From: a virus
Direction: 5' to 3' (one strand)
DNA: 30,112 nucleotides
Virus record (IMG/VR): IMGVR_UViG_3300044640_001030
Location: 1 to 30,112 of that record
Under the pieces are notes generated by a model. It was not told where the DNA came from and did not search any database. It saw nothing but the letters and a program-made list of their open reading frames with translations. Position 1 is the first letter of the stretch, and each line of letters opens with the position of its first letter. Made by a program: the position numbers and the translations under genes. Shown piece after piece: positions 19,540-25,970 of the stretch.

Positions 19540-20625
19540 ATGGCAAAAAGCACAGATATTTCCGTCCGTCAAGTAGGTCCTAAGGGTGCTATGAAGGCGA
19601 TCCGTAAGGCGATCCAAACTCGTCGTCCTACATTCCTTTGGGGCCCTCCAGGCATTGGCAAATCCGATGTTGTCAAGCAGATTGGCGAGACAGCAGGCCG
19701 TGAAGTCGTTGACGTTCGACTAGCCCTGTGGGAACCCACAGACATCAAGGGCATCCCCTATTACAACGCAGACCAGGGCAAGATGGTTTGGGCACCTCCT
19801 GCAGAACTGCCTACAGACCCAGCGTCTACTGCGATCATCTTCTTGGATGAGTTGAACTCTGCACCCCCTGCTGTACAGGCCGCGGCATATCAGTTGATCC
19901 TGAACCGTCGTGTTGGTACATACGAATTGCCCAAGGGTGTTGACGTGGTTGCCGCAGGTAACCGTGAAGGCGATCGTGGCGTGACATATCGTATGCCTGC
20001 TCCGTTGGCTAACCGCTTCGTCCACTTGGAGATGAAGGTAGACTTTGATGACTTCCAAGACTGGGCTACCTTGAACAAGGTGCATCCAGAGGTCGTAGGT
20101 TATGTAGGCTTTGCCAAGCAAGACCTCTATGACTTTGATCCTAAGAGCCCTTCAAAGGCATTTGCTACTCCACGCTCTTGGGTGTTCGTCAGCGATCTCC
20201 TGCAAGACGACGACTGCGACAACGACACACTGGCAACATTGATTGCGGGTGCCGTAGGTGATGGCTTGGCTACTAAGTTTATGGCTCACCGCAAGATCGC
20301 AGGACGCTTGCCCAAGGCAGAGGACATCCTCAGCGGTAAGGTCAAGGACTTGCAGATCAAAGAAGTGTCAGCGATGTATTCTTTGACTGTTAGCCTGTGC
20401 TATGAGTTGAAGGATCAGGCAGAGAAGAAGGCCAAGGGTTGGGATGCTATGGCAGACTGCTTCTTCCGTTATATGATGGACAATTTCCCAACTGAGCTGG
20501 TTGTGATGGGTGCTAAGACTGCACTTACCAACTATGACTTGCCCTTGGACGCTACGAAGATGAAGAGCTTCGATGAGTTCCACAAGCGTTTTGGCAAGTA
20601 TGTTTTGAGTGCCATGGAGAATTAA
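19540..20625 (+). CDS. MoxR-type AAA+ ATPase
   Basis: 361 residues. Walker A GPPGIGKS (35-42), Walker B IIFLDELNSA (98-107), sensor 1 VVAAGNREGD (135-144) and an Arg-finger region PLANRFVHLEM. LWEPTDIKGIPY before Walker B is the usual MoxR insert. MoxR ATPases act with VWA-domain partners in assembling or activating other proteins. Here the next gene encodes exactly such a partner. What they act on in this phage is unknown. Long, separately promoted unit with its own intrinsic terminator. Confidence 0.9.
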   Translation: MAKSTDISVRQVGPKGAMKAIRKAIQTRRPTFLWGPPGIGKSDVVKQIGETAGREVVDVRLALWEPTDIKGIPYYNADQGKMVWAPPAELPTDPASTAIIFLDELNSAPPAVQAAAYQLILNRRVGTYELPKGVDVVAAGNREGDRGVTYRMPAPLANRFVHLEMKVDFDDFQDWATLNKVHPEVVGYVGFAKQDLYDFDPKSPSKAFATPRSWVFVSDLLQDDDCDNDTLATLIAGAVGDGLATKFMAHRKIAGRLPKAEDILSGKVKDLQIKEVSAMYSLTVSLCYELKDQAEKKAKGWDAMADCFFRYMMDNFPTELVVMGAKTALTNYDLPLDATKMKSFDEFHKRFGKYVLSAMEN

Positions 20626-20640
20626 GACCTCGCCATAGCA

Positions 20641-20681
20641 GGGGCGGAGAGCTTCTCAGAGCTTGTCCGCCCACCTTTTTT
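20641..20681 (+). terminator. Intrinsic terminator of MoxR gene
   Basis: GGGCGGA pairs with TCCGCCC across an inner GAGCTT/AGAGCTT region, then ACC and TTTTTT. Confidence 0.82.
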
Positions 20682-20683
20682 GG

Positions 20684-20712
20684 TTGACAGATGTGTAAAA
20701 CGATGCTATAAT
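20684..20712 (+). promoter_or_regulatory. Sigma70 promoter for VWA gene
   Basis: Perfect hexamers, 17-bp spacer; begins 2 bp after the terminator U-run. Confidence 0.87.
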
Positions 20713-20737
20713 ATACACATACTAAGGAGAGCGACAT

Positions 20738-21949
20738 ATGGACCCAATCGTAGAGAAACTTACAACTGCCCGAGTAGGCCTGCTACTCAAAGCGCCTTTC
20801 TTTGGCAATATGGCCACTCGTATGCGCCTTATTGAAAGCGATGACTGGTGCCCCACAGCCGCAACTAACGGTCGTGACTTTATGTATAACACAGAGTTCG
20901 TTAAGAAGCTCTCCGTTAAGAAACTAGAGTTCCTGTTCGCACACGAAATCTGTCATGCCATATTCGATCACTTTGGTCGTTGCGGTAGCAGAGATCGTAC
21001 ATTGGCGAACATCGCACAAGACTACGCTGTCAACCAGATCCTTGTAGACGAACGCATTGGTGAGAAGATCACTGAAGTGAAGATCTGCTACGATCCAAAG
21101 TATCGCGGCATGGCCTGGGAAGAGATCTATGATGAGCTTTGGGAGAAGGCAGAGAAGATCCCTATGGATCAATTGCTCAAGCAATTGGGTGAACTCCTAG
21201 ACGAGCATATCAAAGAAGAAGAAGGTGCTGGTGCTGGTAATGATAAGACCAAAGACGGTAAGTCTAAGCCTAGCCTCAGCAAAGAAGAAGCCGAAACCCT
21301 GCGTCAAGAGATCAAAGAAGCAATGATCCAAAGTGCCGCGGCCGCTGGTGCAGGCAAGACTCCTGCAGGCATTATGCGTATGATCAAGTCTATGACTGAG
21401 CCTAAGATCGATTGGCGCCAGTTGGTGCAACAAGAGATCCAAAGCATTGTTCGCAACGACTACTCCTTTCAGCGTGTGAATCGCAAGAGTATGCATTCAG
21501 GTGCTATCCTGCCAGGTATGAAAGAAGCAACTACCATTGACGTGGCTATCTCTATTGATATGTCAGGCTCCATTGGTGAAGAAGATGCAACTGCATTCCT
21601 CAGCGAGATCAAAGGCATTATGGACCAGTACGAAGACTACCGCATCAACCTGTGGTGCTTTGACACAGACATCTACAACTGGAAGACCATCACACACGAT
21701 GAGAGTCACGAGTTGGAAGAGTATGAGCCTCAGGGTGGTGGTGGCACAGACTTTGAAGTCAACTGGACCTTTATGGAAGAGAATGGTATCCAACCCAAGA
21801 AGTTCATTATGTTCACAGACGGCTACCCCTGCGGTGGTTGGGGCAACGAGGACTACTGCGATACCATATTCATTGTCAAAGGCAACACACAGGCCAACGC
21901 ACCGTTTGGACAGACAGTGATCTATGAGACGGAGGCCGAGACGGCTTGA
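20738..21949 (+). CDS. Metallopeptidase-like and VWA-domain protein
   Basis: 403 residues, the two-domain layout of DUF2201 proteins. The N-terminal half has HEICHAIFDH with zinc-ligand His69 and His73 and catalytic Glu70, preceded by FLFA. Then come a charged linker (about 155-195) and a helical segment with DWRQLVQQEI. From about 266 runs a VWA-like domain, AISIDMSGS with MIDAS Asp274, Ser276 and Ser278, GGGGTDF with Thr337, and MFTDGYP with Asp361. It is the partner of the MoxR ATPase upstream. Whether the peptidase centre cleaves anything is unknown. AAGGAGAGCGA precedes the ATG. Confidence 0.88.
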   Translation: MDPIVEKLTTARVGLLLKAPFFGNMATRMRLIESDDWCPTAATNGRDFMYNTEFVKKLSVKKLEFLFAHEICHAIFDHFGRCGSRDRTLANIAQDYAVNQILVDERIGEKITEVKICYDPKYRGMAWEEIYDELWEKAEKIPMDQLLKQLGELLDEHIKEEEGAGAGNDKTKDGKSKPSLSKEEAETLRQEIKEAMIQSAAAAGAGKTPAGIMRMIKSMTEPKIDWRQLVQQEIQSIVRNDYSFQRVNRKSMHSGAILPGMKEATTIDVAISIDMSGSIGEEDATAFLSEIKGIMDQYEDYRINLWCFDTDIYNWKTITHDESHELEEYEPQGGGGTDFEVNWTFMEENGIQPKKFIMFTDGYPCGGWGNEDYCDTIFIVKGNTQANAPFGQTVIYETEAETA

Positions 21950-21955
21950 GTGCCA

Positions 21956-21984
21956 GGGGTTGTGGCTTTTTAGCCACAGGCCCC
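21956..21984 (+). terminator. Hairpin ending in repeat GGCCCCGCTGC
   Basis: TGTGGCT-TTTT-AGCCACA (seven perfect pairs), extended outward by GGGG/CCCC. The right arm merges with the fourth copy of GGCCCCGCTGC (21979-21989). No U-run after it. Confidence 0.6.
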
Positions 21985-22013
21985 GCTGCTTACGTGTGCG
22001 TGTAATCTAGGTA

Positions 22014-22042
22014 TTGACATCTGGGCAGATTGGTGTTATAAT
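22014..22042 (+). promoter_or_regulatory. Sigma70 promoter
   Basis: Perfect hexamers, 17-bp spacer; leader AAGGAGCGGCA before ATG 22072. Drives four coupled small genes to 22830. Confidence 0.87.
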
Positions 22043-22071
22043 ATACACATATTAACAAAGAAGGAGCGGCA

Positions 22072-22212
22072 ATGATGGAACTGATTCTAGCTTTCGTAGC
22101 AGGTATGATTGTAATGGATTTTATGTATGCTTGGCGTATGGGCATCCCTCAGATGCTTTGGTATCACTTCCGTAATCGCAACAACCCCCAACCCAACTTC
22201 GAACAGGAGTAA
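22072..22212 (+). CDS. Small membrane protein, 46 residues
   Basis: MMELILAFVAGMIVMDFMYA is hydrophobic, followed by WRMGIPQMLWYHFRNRN and a polar tail. Probably one membrane span with the C-terminus in the cytoplasm. AAGGAGCGG supports the start. First gene of the unit; unknown function. Confidence 0.68.
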   Translation: MMELILAFVAGMIVMDFMYAWRMGIPQMLWYHFRNRNNPQPNFEQE

Positions 22213-22214
22213 TC

Positions 22215-22343
22215 ATGATGAGTCATCTTGTAGCATTCTTCCTTGGAATCTTCGTGGCAACTGTGGGAATCACAGGTGTGGCCAGCGTGGCAGACAAGGG
22301 CGTTAGTCAAGTTCAACAGGTAATGAAAGAGGCAGCTAAATGA
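22215..22343 (+). CDS. Small membrane protein, 42 residues
   Basis: MMSHLVAFFLGIFVATVGIT is followed by GVASVADKGVSQVQQVMKEA. One hydrophobic span with a Gly/Ala-rich helix, then an amphipathic tail. It starts 2 nt after the previous stop, with AGGAG inside that gene's end. Overlaps the next gene (ATGA). Confidence 0.65.
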   Translation: MMSHLVAFFLGIFVATVGITGVASVADKGVSQVQQVMKEAAK

Positions 22344-22504
22344 GTGATCTCGCATATGATATCGAACAACTCTACATCGAAGGTCACTCACCTAGGATGA
22401 TTGCTATCATGTTGGAGTGCCCCATCGAGCAGGTCTTGGGATGGTTGCAGGAAGTTGGTGTAGAGGCTGAAGACGCTAGCCCGTATGCAACTATAAACAG
22501 CTGA
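22340..22504 (+). CDS. Small HTH-like protein, 54 residues
   Basis: MSDLAYDIEQLYIEGHSPRM then IAIMLECPIEQVLGWLQEVG. The pattern of a helix, IAxxLxxPxExVxxWLxxxGV, is that of a homeodomain-like helix-turn-helix used by small phage regulators. A DNA- or RNA-polymerase-associated role is plausible. Coupled to both neighbours. Confidence 0.68.
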   Translation: MSDLAYDIEQLYIEGHSPRMIAIMLECPIEQVLGWLQEVGVEAEDASPYATINS

Positions 22505-22830
22505 TGAGCAAGCTGGCCTTCTTTGCTAGGCCTTTGGTGGCCTTTGATCCCTACAACAAGGATCATAGGCGCTACTACGCAGAGTTCCTAGAGTACGGCG
22601 GTTGGGGCACCTGTCCTGTGCAATTCGTATGCCCCGAGGACTACGGCATGGACCTTCCCAGCATGATCAAGGCTAGGTTGATCGCCTACTACGTGGATCG
22701 TGAGTTCGGCGGCAGCAAGCTGGCCCAGGCCCGATCGACCATGATGAAAGAAGCTGCTGATCGCAAGTACAAGGAAGCTGGGCAACTGCGCAAAGAAGCG
22801 CAAGCTCTGCTGAAACCCAGACGCAAGTAG
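22504..22830 (+). CDS. Conserved phage hypothetical protein, 108 residues
   Basis: MSKLAFFARPLVAFDPYNKD then HRRYYAEFLEYGGWGTCPVQ, FVCPEDYG and SMIKARLIAYYVDREFG, ending in a basic helix (KEAGQLRKEAQALLKPRRK). The N-terminal segments look conserved and familiar from other T4-like phages, without function. The ATG overlaps the preceding TGA. Confidence 0.72.
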   Translation: MSKLAFFARPLVAFDPYNKDHRRYYAEFLEYGGWGTCPVQFVCPEDYGMDLPSMIKARLIAYYVDREFGGSKLAQARSTMMKEAADRKYKEAGQLRKEAQALLKPRRK

Positions 22831-22840
22831 GGTCTTTCCA

Positions 22841-22875
22841 AACCGGTTGACAGATTGGTGAAAGTGCGCTATAAT
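22841..22875 (+). promoter_or_regulatory. Sigma70 promoter with AACCGGTT over -35
   Basis: AACCGGTT 22841-22848, TTGACA 22847-22852, 17-bp spacer, TATAAT 22870-22875. Nearly identical to the promoter at 27241 over about 35 bp. Confidence 0.85.
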
Positions 22876-22902
22876 TAACACTTAGCAACAAACAGGCACC
22901 CC

Positions 22903-23052
22903 ATGTACGCAATCGTTAACACAGCTACGCAAGCTATCCAATTTTACTACACTTTCGCAGCAGCCTCTGTTGCCTGCGCTGCCTATAATGTGCAGCCAAA
23001 TACCCGTGTGTATATTATAGATTTTGCTGCCGCTCAAATCGAACAACTGTAA
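22903..23052 (+). CDS. 49-residue Ala-rich protein
   Basis: MYAIVNTATQAIQFYYTFAA, then ASVACAAYNVQPNTRVYIID and FAAAQIEQL. Moderately hydrophobic beta/alpha pattern. There is no good Shine-Dalgarno (the leader reads AACAGGCACCCC). Accepted because of the consensus promoter and the frame fitting the unit. Unknown function. Confidence 0.55.
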   Translation: MYAIVNTATQAIQFYYTFAAASVACAAYNVQPNTRVYIIDFAAAQIEQL

Positions 23053-23059
23053 TACTATT

Positions 23060-23233
23060 ATGTCGCAATTAGCACAAATATCCGATATTAAACAAGCCAT
23101 TAATCTGCTACATACTGCCAGTCAGTTATTGTATAAAACCGATTGTCGCTTGTCCGATTATAACGCAATTCAAACAGTTCTCGCCAGTCTGGAATCCGAC
23201 CTAACAGAATTGCTCACACACGGTCAACTATAA
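23060..23233 (+). CDS. Small helical protein, 57 residues
   Basis: MSQLAQISDIKQAINLLHTA then SQLLYKTDCRLSDYNAIQTV and LASLESDLTELLTHG. Two or three amphipathic helices. It lies 7 nt after the preceding stop and ends just before a terminator hairpin. Codons are more AT-rich than those of its neighbours. Not recognised. Confidence 0.6.
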   Translation: MSQLAQISDIKQAINLLHTASQLLYKTDCRLSDYNAIQTVLASLESDLTELLTHGQL

Positions 23234-23234
23234 T

Positions 23235-23258
23235 AACCCTACAGCCCCTAAGGGTTTT
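23235..23258 (+). terminator. Intrinsic terminator
   Basis: AACCCT pairs with AGGGTT around ACAGCCCCTA, followed by TT; same type as 14371 and 13832. Confidence 0.55.
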
Positions 23259-23269
23259 AGTCATTTTGG

Positions 23270-23298
23270 TTGACAGATTGATTGATTGATGTTATACT
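23270..23298 (+). promoter_or_regulatory. Sigma70 promoter with GATT-repeat spacer
   Basis: TTGACA, 17 bp, TATACT. The spacer is almost entirely GATTGATTGATTGAT. Confidence 0.82.
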
Positions 23299-23325
23299 TA
23301 CAGTATAGACAATAAGGAGCGATGA

Positions 23326-23592
23326 ATGTATTTGCACATACTGACTGATGAAGAACAACTGGCTGTGGTCCGCGCACTGCGTGGTTGGCAGTTTATGCGT
23401 GGCAAACACGGTTGCCTCTACGATCGTGGCAGTGCTGATTCCTACTACGGTCGCAGACGGGATCCACACTACGGTGGTATGGGAGGCGACTCAGGTCCGC
23501 GTGTTGATCAACTCACTGCTGAAGAAGAAGCAGAGTATCAAGCGGGCTACACCTACAACGAACTCTACGGTGACAAGAAGGACTGGCGTTAA
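23326..23592 (+). CDS. Small phage protein, 88 residues
   Basis: MYLHILTDEEQLAVVRALRG then WQFMRGKHGCLYDRGSADSY, with a Tyr/Arg/Gly-rich centre (YGRRRDPHYGGMGGDSGPRV) and an acidic helix. The centre is likely disordered or RNA-binding. GGAGCGA lies upstream. It overlaps the next gene by 1 bp (TAATG). Confidence 0.7.
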   Translation: MYLHILTDEEQLAVVRALRGWQFMRGKHGCLYDRGSADSYYGRRRDPHYGGMGGDSGPRVDQLTAEEEAEYQAGYTYNELYGDKKDWR

Positions 23593-23813
23593 TGAAGAAG
23601 TTCACCTTTTGGCGCAATGCCATCGTGGGCGAATACTACGAAGTCACTGCAGAGACTGAGGAAGAAGCCGTTGAGCAACTCATGGACGGGTGCCACGAAC
23701 CAGTTCACACTGAGTGGGTAGATTGGGCCACAGGTGGCTACGAATTAGAAGATGTAGAAGAACTAGACCCTTTGTATAGAATGGTAAAAGACTATGACCC
23801 CACAGGAGTTTGA
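23592..23813 (+). CDS. Small acidic phage protein, 73 residues
   Basis: MKKFTFWRNAIVGEYYEVTA, then ETEEEAVEQLMDGCHEPVHT and ELEDVEELDPLYRM. The pattern (F.F....G.Y.V.A.TEEEA) is a beta-beta-alpha half like small phage proteins with that start. A role is unknown. Translated by TAATG reinitiation. Confidence 0.7.
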   Translation: MKKFTFWRNAIVGEYYEVTAETEEEAVEQLMDGCHEPVHTEWVDWATGGYELEDVEELDPLYRMVKDYDPTGV

Positions 23814-23997
23814 ATACATTCAACGGGCTGTGAAGGCCTTGGAAGATCCCATGAGCCTCCCCGCGAGGATCAAGATCGAACGAACCGTGGCACAGATATG
23901 TGGCAAAAGTGCCACAGAACTTGAGAAACTTTTGGTTGACAATATCGAAGATCGGTTGTATAATAGTAATACTAAACAAAGGAGCGAATATGCCTAA
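23794..23997 (+). CDS. Small helical protein overlapping the next promoter
   Basis: 67 residues, MTPQEFEYIQRAVKALEDPM then SLPARIKIERTVAQICGKSA. Begins inside the previous gene (20-bp overlap) and ends 8 bp inside the next. The codons for LVDN through LYN form the next promoter (TTGACA and TATAAT). The tail is therefore constrained by both roles; the true functional end may be earlier. Not recognised. Confidence 0.58.
   Translation: MTPQEFEYIQRAVKALEDPMSLPARIKIERTVAQICGKSATELEKLLVDNIEDRLYNSNTKQRSEYA
23936..23964 (+). promoter_or_regulatory. Sigma70 promoter inside a coding region
   Basis: Perfect TTGACA and TATAAT, 17-bp spacer, wholly inside the upstream gene. The leader carries AAAGGAGCGAAT directly before ATG 23990. 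Confidence 0.83.
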
Positions 23998-24607
23998 TTG
24001 GTGCAACAACAACCTAACACTCACACACGAAGATCCCACAATGATCACTCGAGCCCGCGACGCACTGTTGCGTGGAGAGTTCCTACAAGAGTTCTGTCCA
24101 GTGCCACAAGAACTCAAAGACACTGTATCAGGTTGTGTAGGTGGCGATGAGAAAGCCGCACACGAAGCACAGATGGCTCGAAACATTGAACTCTACGGCT
24201 ACAAAGATTGGTATGACTACTGCGTGGCCGAATGGGGCACCAAGTGGGATGTAGGCTGTGAGGGAAGCACTGATGTGCATCCAGATGGCAAGATGCTACA
24301 CACCTACTTTGATTCAGCCTGGTCACCTCCGATTGGTGCCTATGAGAAACTAGAGGCCCTGGGCTTTGGTGTCAACGCTATGTATTACGAAGGCGGTATG
24401 TGCTACGCGGGGGTCTACGGCGACGGTGGCGATGAAGAGCTGAACCTCGAAGGCATGGGTGCCGATGAGATCGAACAGAACTATCCTGAGCTGGACGAAG
24501 CATTTGGTATCAGTGAATCCATCCGTGAATACCTATCACAAGAGCAAGAAGAGCTCACTGAATGGATCAAGGATGGCGTCGAGAAGAAGGCTTTGATCGC
24601 AGAATGA
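23990..24607 (+). CDS. Api92-like protein (DUF1281 family)
   Basis: 205 residues. The start MPNWCNNNLTLTHEDPTMIT is the hallmark of Api92/DUF1281-type phage proteins, which have a ferredoxin-like fold. FCPVPQEL and WGTKWDV (as in family members), FDSAWSPPIGAYEKL and YYEGGMCYAGVYGDG follow. The function is unresolved, though the family is widespread in phages and plasmids. The C-terminal 50 residues are acidic and helical. GGAGCGAAT immediately before the ATG is the best match to the complementary 3' UTR motif at 18235 and 25472. Confidence 0.85.
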   Translation: MPNWCNNNLTLTHEDPTMITRARDALLRGEFLQEFCPVPQELKDTVSGCVGGDEKAAHEAQMARNIELYGYKDWYDYCVAEWGTKWDVGCEGSTDVHPDGKMLHTYFDSAWSPPIGAYEKLEALGFGVNAMYYEGGMCYAGVYGDGGDEELNLEGMGADEIEQNYPELDEAFGISESIREYLSQEQEELTEWIKDGVEKKALIAE

Positions 24608-24897
24608 AAGTAATCAAACTGGATCGACGCTACAGTGGACACGGCACTTGGACCCATAGAACCAATGGGGGAGCATGGTATGGTGACGATGCTCGTGACC
24701 GTGGCCTTGTGGCCTTCTACGACATGCGGTGCTACATGACCCAGATGAATGGGCCGGGATGCTTCATTCACGAAGCATGGGCCCTGAAGAAGGCGGGTCG
24801 GGCAGTGCCGGAATGGGCCTGGGACACAGACGGCAATGTATTCTTCCGTGACTCAGCCCTGGTTAACTTTAGTTTAGCAAAGGATAGATGGCAATGA
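24604..24897 (+). CDS. Small phage protein, 97 residues
   Basis: MKVIKLDRRYSGHGTWTHRT then NGGAWYGDDARDRGLVAFYD and MRCYMTQMNGPGCFIHEAWA. Rich in Gly and aromatics in the first half; DTDGNVFFRDSALVNFSLAK ends it. Starts with ATGA overlap of the Api92-like gene, so translationally coupled. Not recognised beyond similar phage proteins with a GTW...R.NGGAWYGD opening. Confidence 0.68.
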   Translation: MKVIKLDRRYSGHGTWTHRTNGGAWYGDDARDRGLVAFYDMRCYMTQMNGPGCFIHEAWALKKAGRAVPEWAWDTDGNVFFRDSALVNFSLAKDRWQ

Positions 24898-25070
24898 GAG
24901 AATATCAATTTGTTTTCAACGTGGTTTGTGCTGGGGAAGGCAAACCCGATATGGCTAGGGTCGAAGAGATGATCGATCTTACCATGCAGGATCTGGTCTT
25001 TGACGACGAATTCATCGCCGCCCTTGACGAGAAACAGAGTGTCACCATCCAGGTTAATTTGGTAAAATGA
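24894..25070 (+). CDS. Small acidic protein, 58 residues
   Basis: MREYQFVFNVVCAGEGKPDM then ARVEEMIDLTMQDLVFDDEF and IAALDEKQSVTIQVNLVK: a beta-alpha-beta pattern with a single Cys. ATG 24894 (ATGA overlap, AAGGA 9 nt upstream) is preferred over ATG 24888, which is too close to that site. Last gene of the Api92 unit. Confidence 0.66.
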   Translation: MREYQFVFNVVCAGEGKPDMARVEEMIDLTMQDLVFDDEFIAALDEKQSVTIQVNLVK

Positions 25071-25074
25071 ATGG

Positions 25075-25103
25075 TTGACAGTTTGGTTCAGACATGCTAT
25101 ACT
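25075..25103 (+). promoter_or_regulatory. Sigma70 promoter, long leader
   Basis: TTGACA, 17 bp, TATACT. The 50-nt leader begins with a possible 6-codon peptide at 25110 and uses GAGAGG, not GGAGCGAA, as ribosome-binding site. Confidence 0.82.
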
Positions 25104-25109
25104 AATAAC

Positions 25110-25130
25110 ATGCTGAATTGGTTGGCATAA
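25110..25130 (+). other. Possible leader peptide MLNWLA
   Basis: ATG exactly 6 nt after the -10 box, followed by five codons and TAA, ahead of the gene at 25159. It could regulate that gene by translation of its 5' end, or be chance. Confidence 0.25.
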
Positions 25131-25158
25131 CTTTAACACACACAGAGAGGTATTTGAT

Positions 25159-25470
25159 ATGAGTACAGATAAAAAGTTCGCTGTAGCAGGCGTTTCAACA
25201 CACGAAGGCAAGACCAAGGTCCGCTTCGCCAATGACACCATGCGTGTCAAGATCCTGGCCAAGAATGGTCACCAGGATGTACAGCTTGTGGATCTTCCAC
25301 ATGAGATGACCAAGGCAGAGATCGGTGCGCATATGGTTGCCACTGGTTTTGGCAAGGGCAACGCAGCTATCGAAGCTGCTGTTGCATACGTAGTCAAGAA
25401 GAACCCTTCGGCCACAGCTGCCAAGGTAACTACAACTACTGTCGCGAAGGCAGAAGCTGTTGCTGAATAA
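25159..25470 (+). CDS. Small Ala/Thr-rich phage protein, 103 residues
   Basis: MSTDKKFAVAGVSTHEGKTK then VRFANDTMRVKILAKNGHQD, with VQLVDLPHEMTKAEIGAHMV in the centre. The last 25 residues (TAAKVTTTTVAKAEAVAE) are low-complexity Ala/Thr/Val. I recall relatives in T4-like phages, unassigned. Strong promoter, separate leader type and a strong terminator suggest an abundant protein, perhaps a nucleic-acid-binding one (inference). The 3' UTR carries the conserved 15-mer. Confidence 0.74.
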   Translation: MSTDKKFAVAGVSTHEGKTKVRFANDTMRVKILAKNGHQDVQLVDLPHEMTKAEIGAHMVATGFGKGNAAIEAAVAYVVKKNPSATAAKVTTTTVAKAEAVAE

Positions 25471-25471
25471 T

Positions 25472-25486
25472 CCGATTCGCTCCCGG
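25472..25486 (+). repeat. CCGATTCGCTCCCGG motif, copy B
   Basis: Exact repeat of 18235-18249, again just after a stop codon. Confidence 0.8.
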
Positions 25487-25503
25487 TAATCAGCAACCTT
25501 TAT

Positions 25504-25536
25504 AGAGGCCCTATGTAATGTAGGGTCTCTTTTTTA
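25504..25536 (+). terminator. Strong intrinsic terminator
   Basis: AGAGGCCCTA pairs with TAGGGTCTCT (one G-U) around TGTAATG; the U-run continues TTTTT. Confidence 0.88.
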
Positions 25537-25572
25537 TTGACTTTTGTGCCAAAACCCAGTATAATATAAATA
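25537..25572 (+). promoter_or_regulatory. Overlapping early (sigma70) and late promoters
   Basis: TTGACT (25537-25542), 17 bp, TATAAT (25560-25565), then 6 nt to ATG 25572. A perfect late box TATAAATA occupies 25565-25572 and is exactly 5 nt from the in-frame ATG 25578. Each promoter would give a leaderless mRNA starting at its own ATG. Confidence 0.6.
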
Positions 25573-25970
25573 TGGACATGATAGAACTAATCATCGTAGG
25601 TATTCTAGGGATCATCGTAGGATGGCATTCTGCCAAGACCGTGCATCTCGATGGATTCCGTCAGCTGTTGCGGGCCTTGAAGGTCACGGAAGAAGACCTA
25701 CTCCGGGCCATGATCAAGATCCAATCCAAGGAATGGCAGCTGGATGATGTCGAGGGAACCAAGGATCACACCGTGGTTGATGTCAAACTTGAGCAACAGG
25801 GCACACAGATCTTCGCTTATCGCAAGAGTGACGATCAGTTCCTAGCACAGGGCACAGATGCAGACTCCCTGATTGAGCGATTGAACCAGAACCTCACCCC
25901 ATGCCGGGTGGTTGTGGCCCAAGAAGACGGCGCCGATCTGTTGCAGAAAAACAACACCCAAACCGGTTGA
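25572..25970 (+). CDS. Membrane-anchored hypothetical protein, 132 residues
   Basis: The first 18 residues (MDMIELIIVGILGIIVGW) form a membrane anchor. A soluble domain follows (EEDLLRAMIKIQSKEW and VVDVKLEQQGTQIFAYRKSD) with a beta-rich pattern and a helix (DADSLIERLNQNL). There is no Shine-Dalgarno; the start follows the promoter directly. The tail NTQTG and the stop come from the next promoter, whose TTGA supplies TGA. The same tail occurs on the protein ending at 27250. Confidence 0.7.
   Translation: MDMIELIIVGILGIIVGWHSAKTVHLDGFRQLLRALKVTEEDLLRAMIKIQSKEWQLDDVEGTKDHTVVDVKLEQQGTQIFAYRKSDDQFLAQGTDADSLIERLNQNLTPCRVVVAQEDGADLLQKNNTQTG

Larger units (their letters stand above)
25471..25536 (+). 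ncRNA. Candidate 3'UTR-derived regulatory RNA B
   Basis: From the stop codon to the U-run. It includes CCGATTCGCTCCCGG (25472-25486), complementary to GGAGCGAA leaders, then a short linker and a 10-bp terminator hairpin. Outside the 15-mer it shares no sequence with copy A, so the motif itself is what is conserved. Function is inference. Confidence 0.35.
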
